Counted from the first letter of the stretch, positions 1 to 8,966 are shown. The stretch: DNA of 64,000 bases from Mesorhizobium sp. M2E.F.Ca.ET.219.01.1.1 (GCF_004016445.2 NZ_SADT02000005.1:248001-312000), one strand, 5' to 3'. The notes: generated by a model from the sequence alone, not told the origin. Program-made: numbers and translations.

Positions 1-392
1 AATAGGGATCCGGCACGTCCGCGGCCTTCCCCGTGGCGAAGTCCAGATAAAGATGAATCCGGTCTCGCGCGGCCGACGGCGCCAGCGTCTTGAGGTCGCG
101 CACATTGGCGCGGTCCATGCCGAGGATCAGGTCGAAGCGCGAAAAATCCTCCGGCAGTACCTTGCGCCCTCTGCCCTGAAATGTCGACGCCATGCCTCGA
201 GGCCACCGCGATCGAGCGCCGGTCGGGCTCTTGCCCCGCGTGCCAGCCACCGGTCCCGGCCGAATCGAGCAGCATAACGCGGCCCCGGCCGCGCTCGGCC
301 CAGACGGTGCGAAACACGCCCTCGGCCAGCGGCGAGCGGCAGATGTTGCCGAGGCAGACGAACAGAACCGAATTTATGGGCTTTATGCTCAT
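1..392 (-). pseudogene. low-molecular-weight protein tyrosine phosphatase, frame broken, runs off window
   Basis: The minus-strand frame from ATG at 392 (MSIKPINSVLFVCLGNICRS) carries the LMW-PTP phosphate-binding loop C-x5-R-S at residues 13-20. Family similarity continues to about residue 74 (GVDISGQRA), then jumps frame near 163-168. Beyond that point the other frame reads ILGMDRAN and DVPDPY, the family's conserved middle and the loop with the general-acid Asp. The change fits loss of two bases in a GCGCGC run (plus strand reads cttgcgccctc). The gene is open to the left edge of the window, so its end is not seen. Either the gene is inactivated here or the assembly has an error in a GC repeat. 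Family identity is secure; whether it is a true pseudogene is not. Confidence 0.75.
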
Positions 393-495
393 GCGATATG
401 CGCCGTTTGTGCATTTGGAAGCCCAAAACGCAAAGCAGCTTTGGGCGACTTGCATTATGGTGAGGGCCAAATTCGAGATAGCACGGGAAGTCATC

Positions 496-789
496 ATGAC
501 GAGAGAAAAACTCAGCAAGGAGGCGATCGCCGCCGCTCTGGCCGAGCTCGACGGCTGGTCGCTCGCAGCCGACGGCGCCTCGATCAAGCGCAGCTTCGTC
601 TTCAAGAATTTCTCCGAGGCCTTCGCCTTCATGACGCGCGTGGCGCTGGCGGCCGAAAAGATGGACCATCACCCGGATTGGTCCAATGTCTACAAGACTG
701 TCGACGTGACGCTGAACACCCATGACGCCGGCGGCGTGACGGCGCTCGACATCGAGCTGGCAAAGCGGATGAACCGGTATTTCGGGTAG
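496..789 (+). CDS. phhB: pterin-4a-carbinolamine dehydratase
   Basis: A 97-residue protein of the PCD/DCoH family, which dehydrates 4a-hydroxytetrahydropterin to recycle the pterin cofactor of aromatic amino acid hydroxylases in the cytoplasm. The family signature is complete: MDHHPDWSNVY with the catalytic His pair, followed by LNTHDAGGVT. Length matches the family (about 95-105). The ATG at 496 is preceded by GGGAAG; an upstream in-frame ATG at 457 would add 13 residues not typical of the family. No phenylalanine hydroxylase gene is next to it here. Confidence 0.9.
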   Translation: MTREKLSKEAIAAALAELDGWSLAADGASIKRSFVFKNFSEAFAFMTRVALAAEKMDHHPDWSNVYKTVDVTLNTHDAGGVTALDIELAKRMNRYFG

Positions 790-837
790 GTCGTCGGGAG
801 GCCGCCTCGACTCCGTAGCGTTGGTGGAGATGCCTTG

Positions 838-926
838 AAATGGCGATTGGCGAAAGTCGGCGTGACGTCTGATCTCCCCCCTTGTGGGGGAGATGGCCGG
901 CAGGCCAGAGGGGGGCGCGAAGGATC
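838..926. repeat. palindromic repeat, family C copy 1
   Basis: Contains ctccccccttgtgggggag and then ggccggcaggccagaggggggcgcgaaggatc. The same parts, in palindromic double form, recur at 46708-46882, including the flanking text related to cgaaagtcggcgtgacgtctgat. It fills the gap between phhB and the DUF1232 gene. Confidence 0.7.
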
Positions 927-1056
927 ACGACCGATCTCACGGGAGTCCGATTTTCTGAGTCCAAACCCTGCCAACTCTTGCAGCGCCATGTCGCTTCCCC
1001 CACATCTTTCGCGGCGGATCGGCACGCATGGGTTGCGCGCCGCCAAGGAGCGATGG

Positions 1057-1419
1057 ATGACGCAAGGTTCCGGTTTCGATTTCTTCGGCTTCGGCGACAA
1101 GCTTGCCGGCGAAGGCGAGGTCCGCGAGAAGTTCTGGCGCACCGCCAAGAAAGCGGCGCGGCAGATCCCGTTCATGGACGAGGTGGTCGCCGCCTATTAC
1201 TGCGCCATGGACAAAGACACGCCGCTGCGCGCCAAGGGCATCCTCATCGCCGCGCTCGGCTATTTCGTCCTGCCGGTCGACTTCATCCCCGACTTCATCG
1301 TTGGCCTCGGCTTCACCGACGACCTTGCCGTGCTCACCGCCGCGATCACCGCCGTCAGCGCCCATATCACGCCTGCCCACAGGCAGGCCGCCAGGGAGGC
1401 GCTGGCTGACCGGAACTGA
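1057..1419 (+). CDS. DUF1232 (YkvA-like) small membrane-associated protein
   Basis: A 120-residue protein whose central segment (roughly residues 50-90) has the DUF1232 signature, a hydrophobic stretch followed by LPVDFIPDF and then GFTDDLAVL. The family is widespread and its function is not established; a membrane location is inferred from the hydrophobic core. ATG at 1057 is chosen because CAAGGAG lies six bases upstream; the longer open frame to 835 is made of repeat sequence. It stands alone, followed by about 245 bases without a gene. Confidence 0.8.
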   Translation: MTQGSGFDFFGFGDKLAGEGEVREKFWRTAKKAARQIPFMDEVVAAYYCAMDKDTPLRAKGILIAALGYFVLPVDFIPDFIVGLGFTDDLAVLTAAITAVSAHITPAHRQAAREALADRN

Positions 1420-1666
1420 TCGCGACCCGACCGAAAATCAGCGCGTGCGAAAAGACAAACTCTTGCCGTTTTCGTGGCATCCAACTCCGCGCCGGGACAA
1501 CGCGCTGACAACCACAGGCGGCAGCGCGAAAGTGGCGGTTTCCTGGGGTGAGCTCCTTTTCTTCGAGGACAATTCACCGTTTGGTAACCCTGATTAAATC
1601 AAAATGAAGCGACGGCAGGACGCCCAAGCGGCCCGCCTCCGCACCATATGGAATACGGGAAGAACG

Positions 1667-2173
1667 ATGCGCGGATTGATTGCTACAGTTTCCAGCCTGG
1701 TCCTGGTGGCCGCTTTCGCTGCCCCGGCGCTGGCGCAGCAGGCGACCAAGATCGGCCAGCACAATGCCTGGGGCACCTACAGCTATCAGTCGCAGGCCGG
1801 CAAGGTCTGCTATGTGCTGACCGTGCCGACCGACAAGCAGCCGCCGTCGCTCGACCATGGCGACATGTTCTTCTTCGTCAGCCAGCGTCCGGGGCAGCAG
1901 GTCTCCTACGAGCCGCAGTTCATCGCCGGCTACAATTTCCAGGAAGGCTCGAAGGCCACCGTCACCATCGACAAGAAGACCTTCTCGATGTTCACCCGCG
2001 GCAAGTCGGCCTGGGTCGAGAACGCCGCTGAAGAACCGGTGCTGATCGCCGCCATGAAGACCGGCACCGACATGAAAGTGCAGGCGAAGTCAGGCCGCGG
2101 CAACCCCACCTCCTACGTCTTTTCGCTGAAGGGCATCTCGGCCGCGTTGGCTTCCATCGCCAAGTGCAAGTAA
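1667..2173 (+). CDS. invasion-associated locus B (IalB) family secreted protein
   Basis: A 168-residue protein with a clear signal peptide (MRGLIATVSSLVLVAAFAAPALA, cleavage after ALA) and an IalB-like domain. Family features include the early aromatic segment WGTYSYQ, a Cys in GKVCYVLTVP, the FFFVSQRPG block and a C-terminal Cys (SIAKCK) that may pair with it. Rhizobial IalB proteins are periplasmic and of unknown function; the name comes from Bartonella. ATG 1667 follows CGGGAAGAACG; an upstream in-frame ATG at 1604 would place a charged stretch before the signal peptide. A terminator hairpin follows. Confidence 0.8.
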   Translation: MRGLIATVSSLVLVAAFAAPALAQQATKIGQHNAWGTYSYQSQAGKVCYVLTVPTDKQPPSLDHGDMFFFVSQRPGQQVSYEPQFIAGYNFQEGSKATVTIDKKTFSMFTRGKSAWVENAAEEPVLIAAMKTGTDMKVQAKSGRGNPTSYVFSLKGISAALASIAKCK

Positions 2174-2202
2174 GCCGAAACGGAATCCGATTTTGAGCAC
2201 AG

Positions 2203-2228
2203 GGCCGGGCATCAAGTCCGGCCTTTTG
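2203..2228 (+). terminator. rho-independent terminator after the IalB-like gene
   Basis: GGCCGG (2203-2208) pairs with CCGGCC (2218-2223) across a nine-base loop and is followed by TTTTG. It sits between the convergent IalB-like and ClC genes. Confidence 0.65.
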
Positions 2229-2235
2229 TTTGCGC

Positions 2236-3582
2236 TCAGCCCTGTGCAGGGGCTTCCGCCCTGCGCCGCCGGATCGCTTCCGCGATGAAGACGCGTGACA
2301 GCGCATGGTAGAGCGGTTCGTTGGAGATGAGCCGCGCCGTGCCGTAACCCAGCATCGCCGCGCACATCAGCGCGATGACATTGTCGTGGTTGCCGGTCAT
2401 TTCGAGGATGATGACAAAGGCCGTCATCGGCGCCTGCACGACGCCGGCGAAATAGCCGGCCATGCCGAGCAGCGCCGCAGTCCCCGTGGCGGTGCCGAAC
2501 ACCAGGCCGAGCGTGCTGCCCAGCCCCGCGCCCACCGCCAGCGACGGCGCGAAGAGGCCGCCCGGAATGCCCGACACCATCGACAACAGGCCGGCGGCGA
2601 ATTTCTCGACGAAGAAGAAGGCCGGCAGCGGCGTGCCTTCGATCGCGCCGCGCGCCTGCGCATAGCCGGTGCCGAAGGTCAGCCCGCTGGACGCGACGCC
2701 GATCACCGCGACGGCAAGCCCGCAGATGGCCGCCACGACCAGCGCGCGCGGCAGCGGCTGCGGCGCGTTCCAGCGCCGGATGCGGCGCATGACCTTCAGC
2801 GCCAAGAGCGAGAACAGCGCGCCGACACCGCCGCCGATGATGCCGCAGGCCAGCACCAGCGGCCAGTCCGTGGCAAACGCCACCGTGTCCCTGGCGACGC
2901 CGAAATAGGTATAGTTGCCGAGCAGCCCGAGCGAGGCGAGGCCGGCCAGGATCACCGCCGTCAGCACCAGCCCATTGGTGCGCGCCTCATAGGCGCGGCC
3001 CATCTCCTCGATGGCGAAGACGATGCCGGCGAGCGGCGTGTTGAAGGCAGCGGCGATGCCGGCGGCGGAGCCGGCCAGGATCAGCCCGCGCGCCTGTGCC
3101 ATGCCGCCCCAGCGCGCCGCCTGCAGCATCAGCGAGGCGCCGACCTGCACAGTCGGGCCCTCGCGGCCGATCGAGGCGCCGCAGGCGAGGCCGACGACGG
3201 TGAGCGCGATCTTGCCCACTACCAGCCTGAGCGACAGGATGCGGCTGCGGTCGTCCTCGTCGCGCAGATGCCGCGCCGCGATCGCCTGCGGAATGCCGCT
3301 GCCTTGCGATCCCGGGAAGAAGGAATGCGCCAGCCAGGCGCAGAGCACGAACCCAAGCGGCGTCATGACCAGGGGCAGATAGAAGCGCCAGCCGTCCTCG
3401 GTCCCCGTCATGACATGGAACAGGGCTTGCGCCCGGTCGGCAAGCAGGGCGAACAGGACGCTGATCAGGCCGATCGAGATGGCACCGGCCCAGAAGACCA
3501 GGCGAGGCTGCCAGACGCGCCGCGACACCCACATGGCGTGGGAACGCCGCAGCATCGGGTACTTTCGGGATATGCCGGCCAT
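2236..3582 (-). CDS. ClC-family chloride channel / Cl-/H+ antiporter
   Basis: A 448-residue, roughly ten-helix membrane protein with the three ClC selectivity-filter motifs: GSGIPQ (94-99), GREGP (139-143) with the gating glutamate E141, and GGLFAP (341-346). The glutamate pair in IEE (191-193) matches the internal proton glutamate of exchanger-type ClCs, and Y425 in EPLYHAL matches the central tyrosine. Both glutamates present argues for an H+-coupled antiporter rather than a passive channel; this is inferred from known structures. There is no C-terminal CBS domain. It is convergent with the gene to its left and divergent from the DUF305 gene to its right. Confidence 0.92.
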   Translation of the reverse strand: MAGISRKYPMLRRSHAMWVSRRVWQPRLVFWAGAISIGLISVLFALLADRAQALFHVMTGTEDGWRFYLPLVMTPLGFVLCAWLAHSFFPGSQGSGIPQAIAARHLRDEDDRSRILSLRLVVGKIALTVVGLACGASIGREGPTVQVGASLMLQAARWGGMAQARGLILAGSAAGIAAAFNTPLAGIVFAIEEMGRAYEARTNGLVLTAVILAGLASLGLLGNYTYFGVARDTVAFATDWPLVLACGIIGGGVGALFSLLALKVMRRIRRWNAPQPLPRALVVAAICGLAVAVIGVASSGLTFGTGYAQARGAIEGTPLPAFFFVEKFAAGLLSMVSGIPGGLFAPSLAVGAGLGSTLGLVFGTATGTAALLGMAGYFAGVVQAPMTAFVIILEMTGNHDNVIALMCAAMLGYGTARLISNEPLYHALSRVFIAEAIRRRRAEAPAQG

Positions 3583-3721
3583 ACCTGTCCTCTCAAACGG
3601 ACTCCGCCTATTGCGCGATCAGCATCAGGAAGTCGGTCGAGAGCAGAATACGAAGCCCTGGGCCGACGACGGATCAAACGTTCGCGCCGATAGTTCTGCT
3701 CCTTTAGCGAGGAGAAGAGGC

Positions 3722-4279
3722 ATGAGCTACATCCGATTTGTCGCAATGACCGTGGTATCGACCATCGTCATGTATGGGCTCATGTATCTGAACACATATG
3801 CGCTGGATCATGTCTTCTTCAGCCAGACCCGCGTCTGGATGGCCATTTTGATGGGCGGCACGATGGCGCTCATCATGATTGGCTTCATGTGGGAGATGTA
3901 CAAAAACATCGCAGCAAACGTCGCCATTGTCGTAGCCGCCATTGCCGTTTTTGCCGGCGCGTTATGGCTGGTCAGGAGCCAGGAAACCGTGACCGACGTT
4001 TCTTACATGAAGGCGATGATCCCACATCACTCGATCGCAATCATGACCAGCGAACGAGCCCACATTCGCAATCCCGAAGTTCGCAAGCTGGCTGACGGCA
4101 TCATCGACGCACAGGTTCGTGAGATCGCTCAGATGAAGCGCCTGATTGCTCGGCTCGAGGCAAACCCCGCTCCGACAGGCGCTCCCGACTTGCCTTCGTA
4201 TCGGGCCCGTGGCGCCGCGCCGCCACCGCCCGAAACGGACCAGAGCACCGGGATCAATACCCTTGAGATTGACAGGTGA
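3722..4279 (+). CDS. DUF305-domain membrane protein
   Basis: 185 residues. Three membrane-spanning segments occupy the first 90 residues (MSYIRFVAMTVVSTIVMYGL and two more), followed by a DUF305 segment with SYMKAMIPHHSIAIMTSERA, whose His pair and Met residues are the family hallmark. DUF305 proteins are ferritin-like helical bundles often found near copper or other metal genes; metal binding is an inference. The start is fixed by AGCGAGGAGAAG just upstream. The divergent neighbour is the ClC gene and the convergent neighbour a small Met/His-rich secreted protein, so an envelope metal-handling theme is possible but unproven. Confidence 0.85.
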   Translation: MSYIRFVAMTVVSTIVMYGLMYLNTYALDHVFFSQTRVWMAILMGGTMALIMIGFMWEMYKNIAANVAIVVAAIAVFAGALWLVRSQETVTDVSYMKAMIPHHSIAIMTSERAHIRNPEVRKLADGIIDAQVREIAQMKRLIARLEANPAPTGAPDLPSYRARGAAPPPPETDQSTGINTLEIDR

Positions 4280-4306
4280 TCGGCCGGCCTAGCGGCAAGC
4301 CGGGCG

Positions 4307-4339
4307 CCGTCTCACCGGCCAGACGAGCCGGTGAGACGG
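4307..4339. terminator. strong hairpin between convergent genes
   Basis: CCGTCTCACCGGC (4307-4319) and GCCGGTGAGACGG (4327-4339) form a perfect 13-bp stem with a seven-base loop. There is no good T tract on either strand, so termination is likely but not certain. Confidence 0.55.
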
Positions 4340-4348
4340 AAACTGGCC

Positions 4349-4648
4349 TCACATCGCCATTTTTTCACATTCGGTCTGGGCCTTCTTGGTCGTGGTGTCG
4401 ATCATATAGGCCTTGCCCTTGGCGTCGGTGATCATCATCATGCAATGCTTGATCGGTTTGGCCATCTTCATCATTTCGGCGCTCATCTTGGCGTCCGGCA
4501 TCATGGTGCCCATGTGGCCGTCCGGCATGATCGCGGTGACCTGACCGCCCTTCATCATCGTCATGGCGCCCATCGTGTCTTCGGCGAAGGCCTGCGAGGC
4601 GCAAAGACCGGCGAGGCCGGCAATGAGTGCGAACTTGATCGAGTTCAT
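4349..4648 (-). CDS. small Met-rich periplasmic protein, unknown function
   Basis: 99 residues with a signal peptide (MNSIKFALIAGLAGLCASQAFA) and a mature part very rich in Met (for example MGAMTMMKGG, HMGTMMPDAKMSAEMMKMAK) plus His and Cys. No family recognised. Such Met/His content can bind copper, which would suit the neighbouring DUF305 gene, but this is inference. ATG 4648 is preferred over ATG 4663 because GGGAG lies upstream of it and the signal peptide then begins correctly. Confidence 0.7.
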   Translation of the reverse strand: MNSIKFALIAGLAGLCASQAFAEDTMGAMTMMKGGQVTAIMPDGHMGTMMPDAKMSAEMMKMAKPIKHCMMMITDAKGKAYMIDTTTKKAQTECEKMAM

Positions 4649-4741
4649 CTGAACAACTCCCATTGTTGAGGGGCATGGTCGCCCCCTTCCGGTTCGCCGA
4701 CGCAGCGCGAATGGTTACGCCAACACGAATATGTGATCGGG

Positions 4742-4805
4742 TTTCATGGCGGCAGCCGGCCGCGTCGCGGCGACCTTCCCCCACAAGGGGGAGGAAGGCC
4801 AGCCG
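4742..4805. repeat. fragment of a C/D-type repeat upstream of rlmN
   Basis: Contains the short palindrome ccttcccccacaagggggaggaagg, similar to the cores of repeat families C and D elsewhere in the window. No gene is seen in 4649-4895. Confidence 0.45.
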
Positions 4806-4895
4806 CATGACTCCGCCGCCAAGCTGTGCTATGCGCCGCGCTTCCTGTCCGGCCGATGCTGAAATCGGCCGCAAATCGCTTATATTGGCGCCACC

Positions 4896-6128
4896 ATGAC
4901 CGTTTCGCTTGATCTTACCGCCGAAGGCGCCCGTGACGCCTTGCGCCGCGCAACACCGGCCGAGAAGCCGTCGCTGATCGGCCTGACCCGCGCCGAGCTC
5001 GGCGAGGCGCTTGTCGGCGCCGGCATCGTGCCGGAGCGCCAGGCGAAAATGCGCGCCCAGCAGCTCTGGCACTGGATGTATGTGCGCGGCGTCTCCGACT
5101 TCGCGCATATGTTCAACATCTCCAAGGAATTGCGCGCCGAGCTCGACAAGCACTTCACCGTCGCGCGCCCCGAGATCGTCGAGGAGCAGATCTCTTCCGA
5201 CGGCACGCGCAAATGGCTGTTCCGCTTTCCGCCGCGCGGCGCCGGCCGCCCGGTCGAGATCGAGACCGTCTACATCCCCGAGGAAGGCCGCGGCACGCTC
5301 TGCATCTCCTCGCAGGTCGGCTGCGCGCTGACCTGCTCCTTCTGCCACACCGGCACGCAGAAGCTGGTGCGCAACCTCACCACCGAGGAGATCCTGGCGC
5401 AGCTGCTCACCGCGCGCGACCGGCTCGGCGACTTCCCCGACCGCGACACGCCCGACGGCGCCATCGTGCCGGCCGAGGGTCGCAAGGTGTCCAACATCGT
5501 CATGATGGGCATGGGCGAGCCGCTCTACAATTTCGAGGCGGTGAAGAAGGCGCTGCTGATCGCTTCCGACGGCGATGGCCTGTCCCTGTCGAAGCGACGC
5601 ATCACGCTGTCGACCTCCGGCGTCGTGCCGGAGATCGCCCGCACCGGCGAGGAGATCGGCGTCATGCTGGCGATCTCGCTGCATGCCACCAATGACGACC
5701 TGCGCGACCTGCTGGTGCCGATCAACAAAAAATTCCCGCTGAAGGAGCTGATCGCCGCCTGCAAGGCCTATCCCGGCCTCTCCAACGCCAAGCGCATCAC
5801 CTTCGAATATGTGATGCTGAAGGACGTCAACGATTCCCTCGATGACGCCAAGGCGCTGGTGAAGCTCTTGAAGGGCATTCCGGCCAAGATCAATTTGATC
5901 CCTTTCAACCCTTGGCCCGGTACCAACTACCAGTGCTCCGACTGGGAGACGATCGAAAAGTTTGCCGACTACATAAACAATGCCGGCTACGCCTCGCCGA
6001 TCCGCACGCCGCGCGGCCGCGACATCCTCGCCGCCTGCGGCCAGCTCAAGTCGGAGTCCGAGCGCATGCGCAAAGTGGACCGGCTCGCGCTCGAAGCCAT
6101 GATGATCGCGGGGCATGGCGAGGCGTGA
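4896..6128 (+). CDS. rlmN: 23S rRNA (adenine2503-C2) methyltransferase / tRNA A37 methyltransferase
   Basis: A 410-residue radical-SAM enzyme that methylates C2 of A2503 in 23S rRNA and of A37 in some tRNAs. The cluster-binding motif CALTCSFC is at residues 143-150, and the C-terminal GRDILAACGQL supplies the cysteine that carries the methyl group in the RlmN mechanism. NIVMMGMGEPLYN is the SAM-binding GEP region. Length is slightly above the usual 370-400 because of an insert after LLTARDRLGDF. Its stop overlaps the GTG start of the next gene, so the two are probably co-transcribed. Confidence 0.95.
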   Translation: MTVSLDLTAEGARDALRRATPAEKPSLIGLTRAELGEALVGAGIVPERQAKMRAQQLWHWMYVRGVSDFAHMFNISKELRAELDKHFTVARPEIVEEQISSDGTRKWLFRFPPRGAGRPVEIETVYIPEEGRGTLCISSQVGCALTCSFCHTGTQKLVRNLTTEEILAQLLTARDRLGDFPDRDTPDGAIVPAEGRKVSNIVMMGMGEPLYNFEAVKKALLIASDGDGLSLSKRRITLSTSGVVPEIARTGEEIGVMLAISLHATNDDLRDLLVPINKKFPLKELIAACKAYPGLSNAKRITFEYVMLKDVNDSLDDAKALVKLLKGIPAKINLIPFNPWPGTNYQCSDWETIEKFADYINNAGYASPIRTPRGRDILAACGQLKSESERMRKVDRLALEAMMIAGHGEA

Positions 6129-6592
6129 GGCGCATCATCGCCTATCTCGTCCGCTTCGCGGTCATCCTGATCGGCTATCTCGTCGGCTCGCTGGCGGCGA
6201 GTGCTTTCCTCAACGCGCTTTTCCTCGGCTATTTCGGCTATCCGCTGGAGCCAGGGCACCCGACGATTGCGCCGGCGCTCTATTTCTCGGTGCCTTTCGT
6301 GGCGCTGTTCGTCGCCTATTTCGCCTTCATGCCGGCGGCCGTCGTGATCCTGGCGGCCGAGGTGCTTGGCCGCCGCGACTGGCTGTTTTACGCGCTGGGC
6401 GGCGCGGTCGTCGCCGTCGTCTTCCTCGGCTTCGCGCACAGGATCGGCGATAGCGACTTCGACGTCACCGACAACAGCGTGAGGCTGGCGCTGATCGGCT
6501 CCGGCATGGTCGGCGGCATCTTCTACTGGCTCTTCGCCGGCCGCTGGGCCGGAAGCTGGCGCCGCGAGCCGCTGCCCGACGCGGAATCTTGA
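6125..6592 (+). CDS. small integral membrane protein, unknown function
   Basis: 155 residues starting at GTG 6125, which overlaps the rlmN stop by four bases (GTGA) with GCGAGG just upstream, a typical coupled start. About four hydrophobic segments are visible (IIAYLVRFAVILIGYLVG, ALYFSVPFVALFVAYF, WLFYALGGAVVAVVFLGF, LALIGSGMVGGIFYWLFAG). I do not recognise a named family. Placement behind rlmN appears to be its only contextual clue. Confidence 0.75.
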   Translation: MRRIIAYLVRFAVILIGYLVGSLAASAFLNALFLGYFGYPLEPGHPTIAPALYFSVPFVALFVAYFAFMPAAVVILAAEVLGRRDWLFYALGGAVVAVVFLGFAHRIGDSDFDVTDNSVRLALIGSGMVGGIFYWLFAGRWAGSWRREPLPDAES

Positions 6593-6688
6593 ACCGATGA
6601 CGAAAAGTTGCGGACCGTTCCGCGGCAGATCATGCCAAAACCCACCCGGTTGAACGGGCTGCGCGTATCGACTTCAGCCCGCCACGCC

Positions 6689-6814
6689 TAGAGCGTTTCA
6701 CCGTTTCATCGAAACGGCGAACCGCTCTGTCCCTTTGTTGTTACGCAATTCCGGACGGAAGGTTACGGCGAAGGCGCCGAACTTAACCGCTCACATTTTT
6801 CCGGGAATTGCTCT
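6689..6814. repeat. palindromic repeat, family B copy 1
   Basis: Reads ctagagcgtttcaccgtttc, then gaaacggcg, gttacgcaattccggacgg, and gggaattgctctgg. The same ordered blocks appear at 62835-62940 and, inverted, at 50139-50242; partial copies lie at 34411-34460 and 48015-48137. This copy has a longer middle. Confidence 0.8.
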
Positions 6815-6843
6815 GGCAGAACCATACCGACAGGAGCAGGGCC

Positions 6844-8088
6844 ATGGCGGAAGGCGAGATGAATGGCGGCTCGGCCGCCGCCATGGCCGAACGGCTCGAT
6901 CAACCGGCCGAGCGCAATCCTTCCGGCCTCGGTGCCGGCCTGCTGTTCATCCTCTCCATCGCCTGCGGCGTAAGCGTTGCTACCATTTACTTCCCCCAGG
7001 CGATAACGCTGCTGATTGCGTCCGATCTCGGCGTTTCCGCCGACGCGGCGGCCCTGGTCATCACCACCGCACAACTTGGCTATGCCCTTGGCCTTCTGCT
7101 GCTGGTGCCGCTGGGAGACCGGCTGCCGCATCGTCCGCTCGTCGCGACCTTGTTGACGCTGACGGCCGCCGCGCTTCTGATCGCCAGCCAGGCGCCGACG
7201 CTGCCGGTGCTGGCAGTCGCAAGCATGGCGACGGGCATCACCACCGTGGTGCCGCAGATCCTGCTGCCGATGGCGGCCGGGCTGGTGCCGCCGGAGCGGC
7301 GCGGCGCGGTCACCGGAACGCTGCTCAGCGGGCTGCTGGCCGGCATTCTTTTGGCCCGCACCTTCGGCGGCTTTCTCGGCGAGCATATCGGCTGGCGCGG
7401 GCCCTATTTCGTCGCCGCGGCGGCGCTGTTCGCCTTCGCCGTGCTGCTCGGTCTGGTGCTGCCCAGGACGGCGCCGACATCGTCGCAGCGCTATCCTTCG
7501 CTGGTCGCGGCAGCCTTCATTCTCTTCCGCGACGAGCCGGAGCTGCGCCGCTCCTGCCTCTACCAGGCGCTCATGTTCGGCGGCTTCACCGCCGCCTGGA
7601 CAAGCCTCGCCTTGCTGCTCGGCGGGCCGCTATACCACCTTGGCGGCCAGGCGGTCGGACTGATCGCGCTGGTCGGCGCGGCCAGCGTGTTCTGCACGCC
7701 GATCGTCGGCCGGCTGATCGACCGCAAGGGTCCCGATTTCGTCAGCCCGCTCGCCTTTTTCACCGGCATCGCGGCGGCGATCGTCCTGCTCGGCGGTGCG
7801 CTTGGAGGAATGACAGGCCTGCTGGCGCTCACGGCGGGCATGCTGCTTCTCGATATCGCGGTGCAAAGCGGTCAAACCGCCAACCAGGCGCGCGTCTTCG
7901 CGATCCGTCCCGACGCCCGCAGCAGGCTCAACACGGCCTATATGACGTGCGTTTTCCTCGGCGGCAGCGCCGGCTCGTGGATCGGCGTCAAGATCTACAG
8001 CCATTGGGGATGGCCGGGCGTCTGCGCGCTCATCGCCGCCGCGGCGACGATCGCTCTGGCCCGGCATGCGGTGAAGTTATATCGCTGA
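6844..8088 (+). CDS. MFS transporter (drug/metabolite efflux type)
   Basis: 414 residues with twelve predicted helices. The loop after helix 2 reads PLGDRLPHRPL, a form of the MFS motif A (GxLxDRxGRR), and helix 5 begins LPMAAGLVPPERRGAVTGTL. The C-half has the paired GRLIDRKGPDF loop. Substrate cannot be read from sequence; the layout resembles YgaY/YybF-type putative exporters. ATG 6844 is chosen for the AGGAG 8 bases upstream. It is convergent with the LysE gene. Confidence 0.85.
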   Translation: MAEGEMNGGSAAAMAERLDQPAERNPSGLGAGLLFILSIACGVSVATIYFPQAITLLIASDLGVSADAAALVITTAQLGYALGLLLLVPLGDRLPHRPLVATLLTLTAAALLIASQAPTLPVLAVASMATGITTVVPQILLPMAAGLVPPERRGAVTGTLLSGLLAGILLARTFGGFLGEHIGWRGPYFVAAAALFAFAVLLGLVLPRTAPTSSQRYPSLVAAAFILFRDEPELRRSCLYQALMFGGFTAAWTSLALLLGGPLYHLGGQAVGLIALVGAASVFCTPIVGRLIDRKGPDFVSPLAFFTGIAAAIVLLGGALGGMTGLLALTAGMLLLDIAVQSGQTANQARVFAIRPDARSRLNTAYMTCVFLGGSAGSWIGVKIYSHWGWPGVCALIAAAATIALARHAVKLYR

Positions 8089-8122
8089 AGCCTTGCCGAT
8101 TGCCGCAAGCGCTGAGCGACAG

Positions 8123-8764
8123 CTACTTCGCCTGCGCCGTCAGAATCTTGAGCGCGAAGGCCGAGAACACGCCACCGAACAGATAGTCGAAGACGCGCGT
8201 GATGCGCGGACTGGCCTTCATCGCCGCCGAGAACTTCTCCGCCGCCAGCACCATCGGTACCGTCACCGGGGTCGAAAGCACGACGAACATCACGCCGAGG
8301 AAGAACAGTTTTCCCGACGCGTTGGGATCATGCGCGGAGACGAATTGCGGCAGGAAGGTCATGAAGAACAGAACGATCTTCGGGTTGAGCAGGTTGATGC
8401 CGAGCCCGGCCGCCCAGCTGCGGAACAGCGAGACCTGCGGTCCCGTGCTCTTCTGCGGCGAGAACGCCGACCCCTTCGTGACCGTCTGAAAGGCCAGGAA
8501 CACCAGATAGCCGGCGCCGAAAATCTTGAGCACGAAGAAGGCCATCGGCGAAGCCACGATCAGCGCCGAGATGCCGACCACCACCAGCGTGGTGTGGATC
8601 AGCGTGCCGCAGAGCGCGCCCGCCAGGGAAGCGAAGCCGGTGGCGCGGCCCTGGCTCAGCGTGCGCGAGACGAACAGGGTCATGTCCGGCCCCGGCGTGA
8701 TCGCCAGGATGATTGTGGCAATGGCGAACTGGATGAGCGTCGAAGTGTCAGGGATGAAGGACAT
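8123..8764 (-). CDS. LysE/RhtB-family amino-acid exporter
   Basis: 213 residues, six hydrophobic segments. The family N-terminal signature ITPGPDMTLFVSRTLSQGR follows helix 1, and GLGINLLNPKIVLFFMTFLPQF is the conserved central LNPK block. RhtB-type proteins export amino acids such as threonine, homoserine or lysine; the actual substrate is unknown. ATG 8764 gives the standard start (MSFIPDTSTLIQFA). It is divergent from argG with about 200 bases between. Confidence 0.88.
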   Translation of the reverse strand: MSFIPDTSTLIQFAIATIILAITPGPDMTLFVSRTLSQGRATGFASLAGALCGTLIHTTLVVVGISALIVASPMAFFVLKIFGAGYLVFLAFQTVTKGSAFSPQKSTGPQVSLFRSWAAGLGINLLNPKIVLFFMTFLPQFVSAHDPNASGKLFFLGVMFVVLSTPVTVPMVLAAEKFSAAMKASPRITRVFDYLFGGVFSAFALKILTAQAK

Positions 8765-8966
8765 TGGTCGCCTTGGGGGTCGCCTTGAGGGTCGCCTCGG
8801 GATGGGGTAGCGCAGCCTGTAACGCGGCGCTTTCTGCCGCGCCAGCGTCTGTCCAGGCAAACAGCTGGCCCAGCCTGTGCCATAGCCAGGCGCACCTTCG
8901 TCTCTTGCGCCGCCCGGAAACGGCGTGATACTCGCCCCCGAACCTTTTTCCCGCGGAACCGCCAAA

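Noticed and set aside
2305..3693. A 462-codon plus-strand frame opposite the ClC gene
   Set aside because: Arg/Gln/His-rich shadow without start signal or motif.
4365..6116. A 583-codon minus-strand frame opposite rlmN
   Set aside because: Shadow frame; rlmN is complete on the plus strand.
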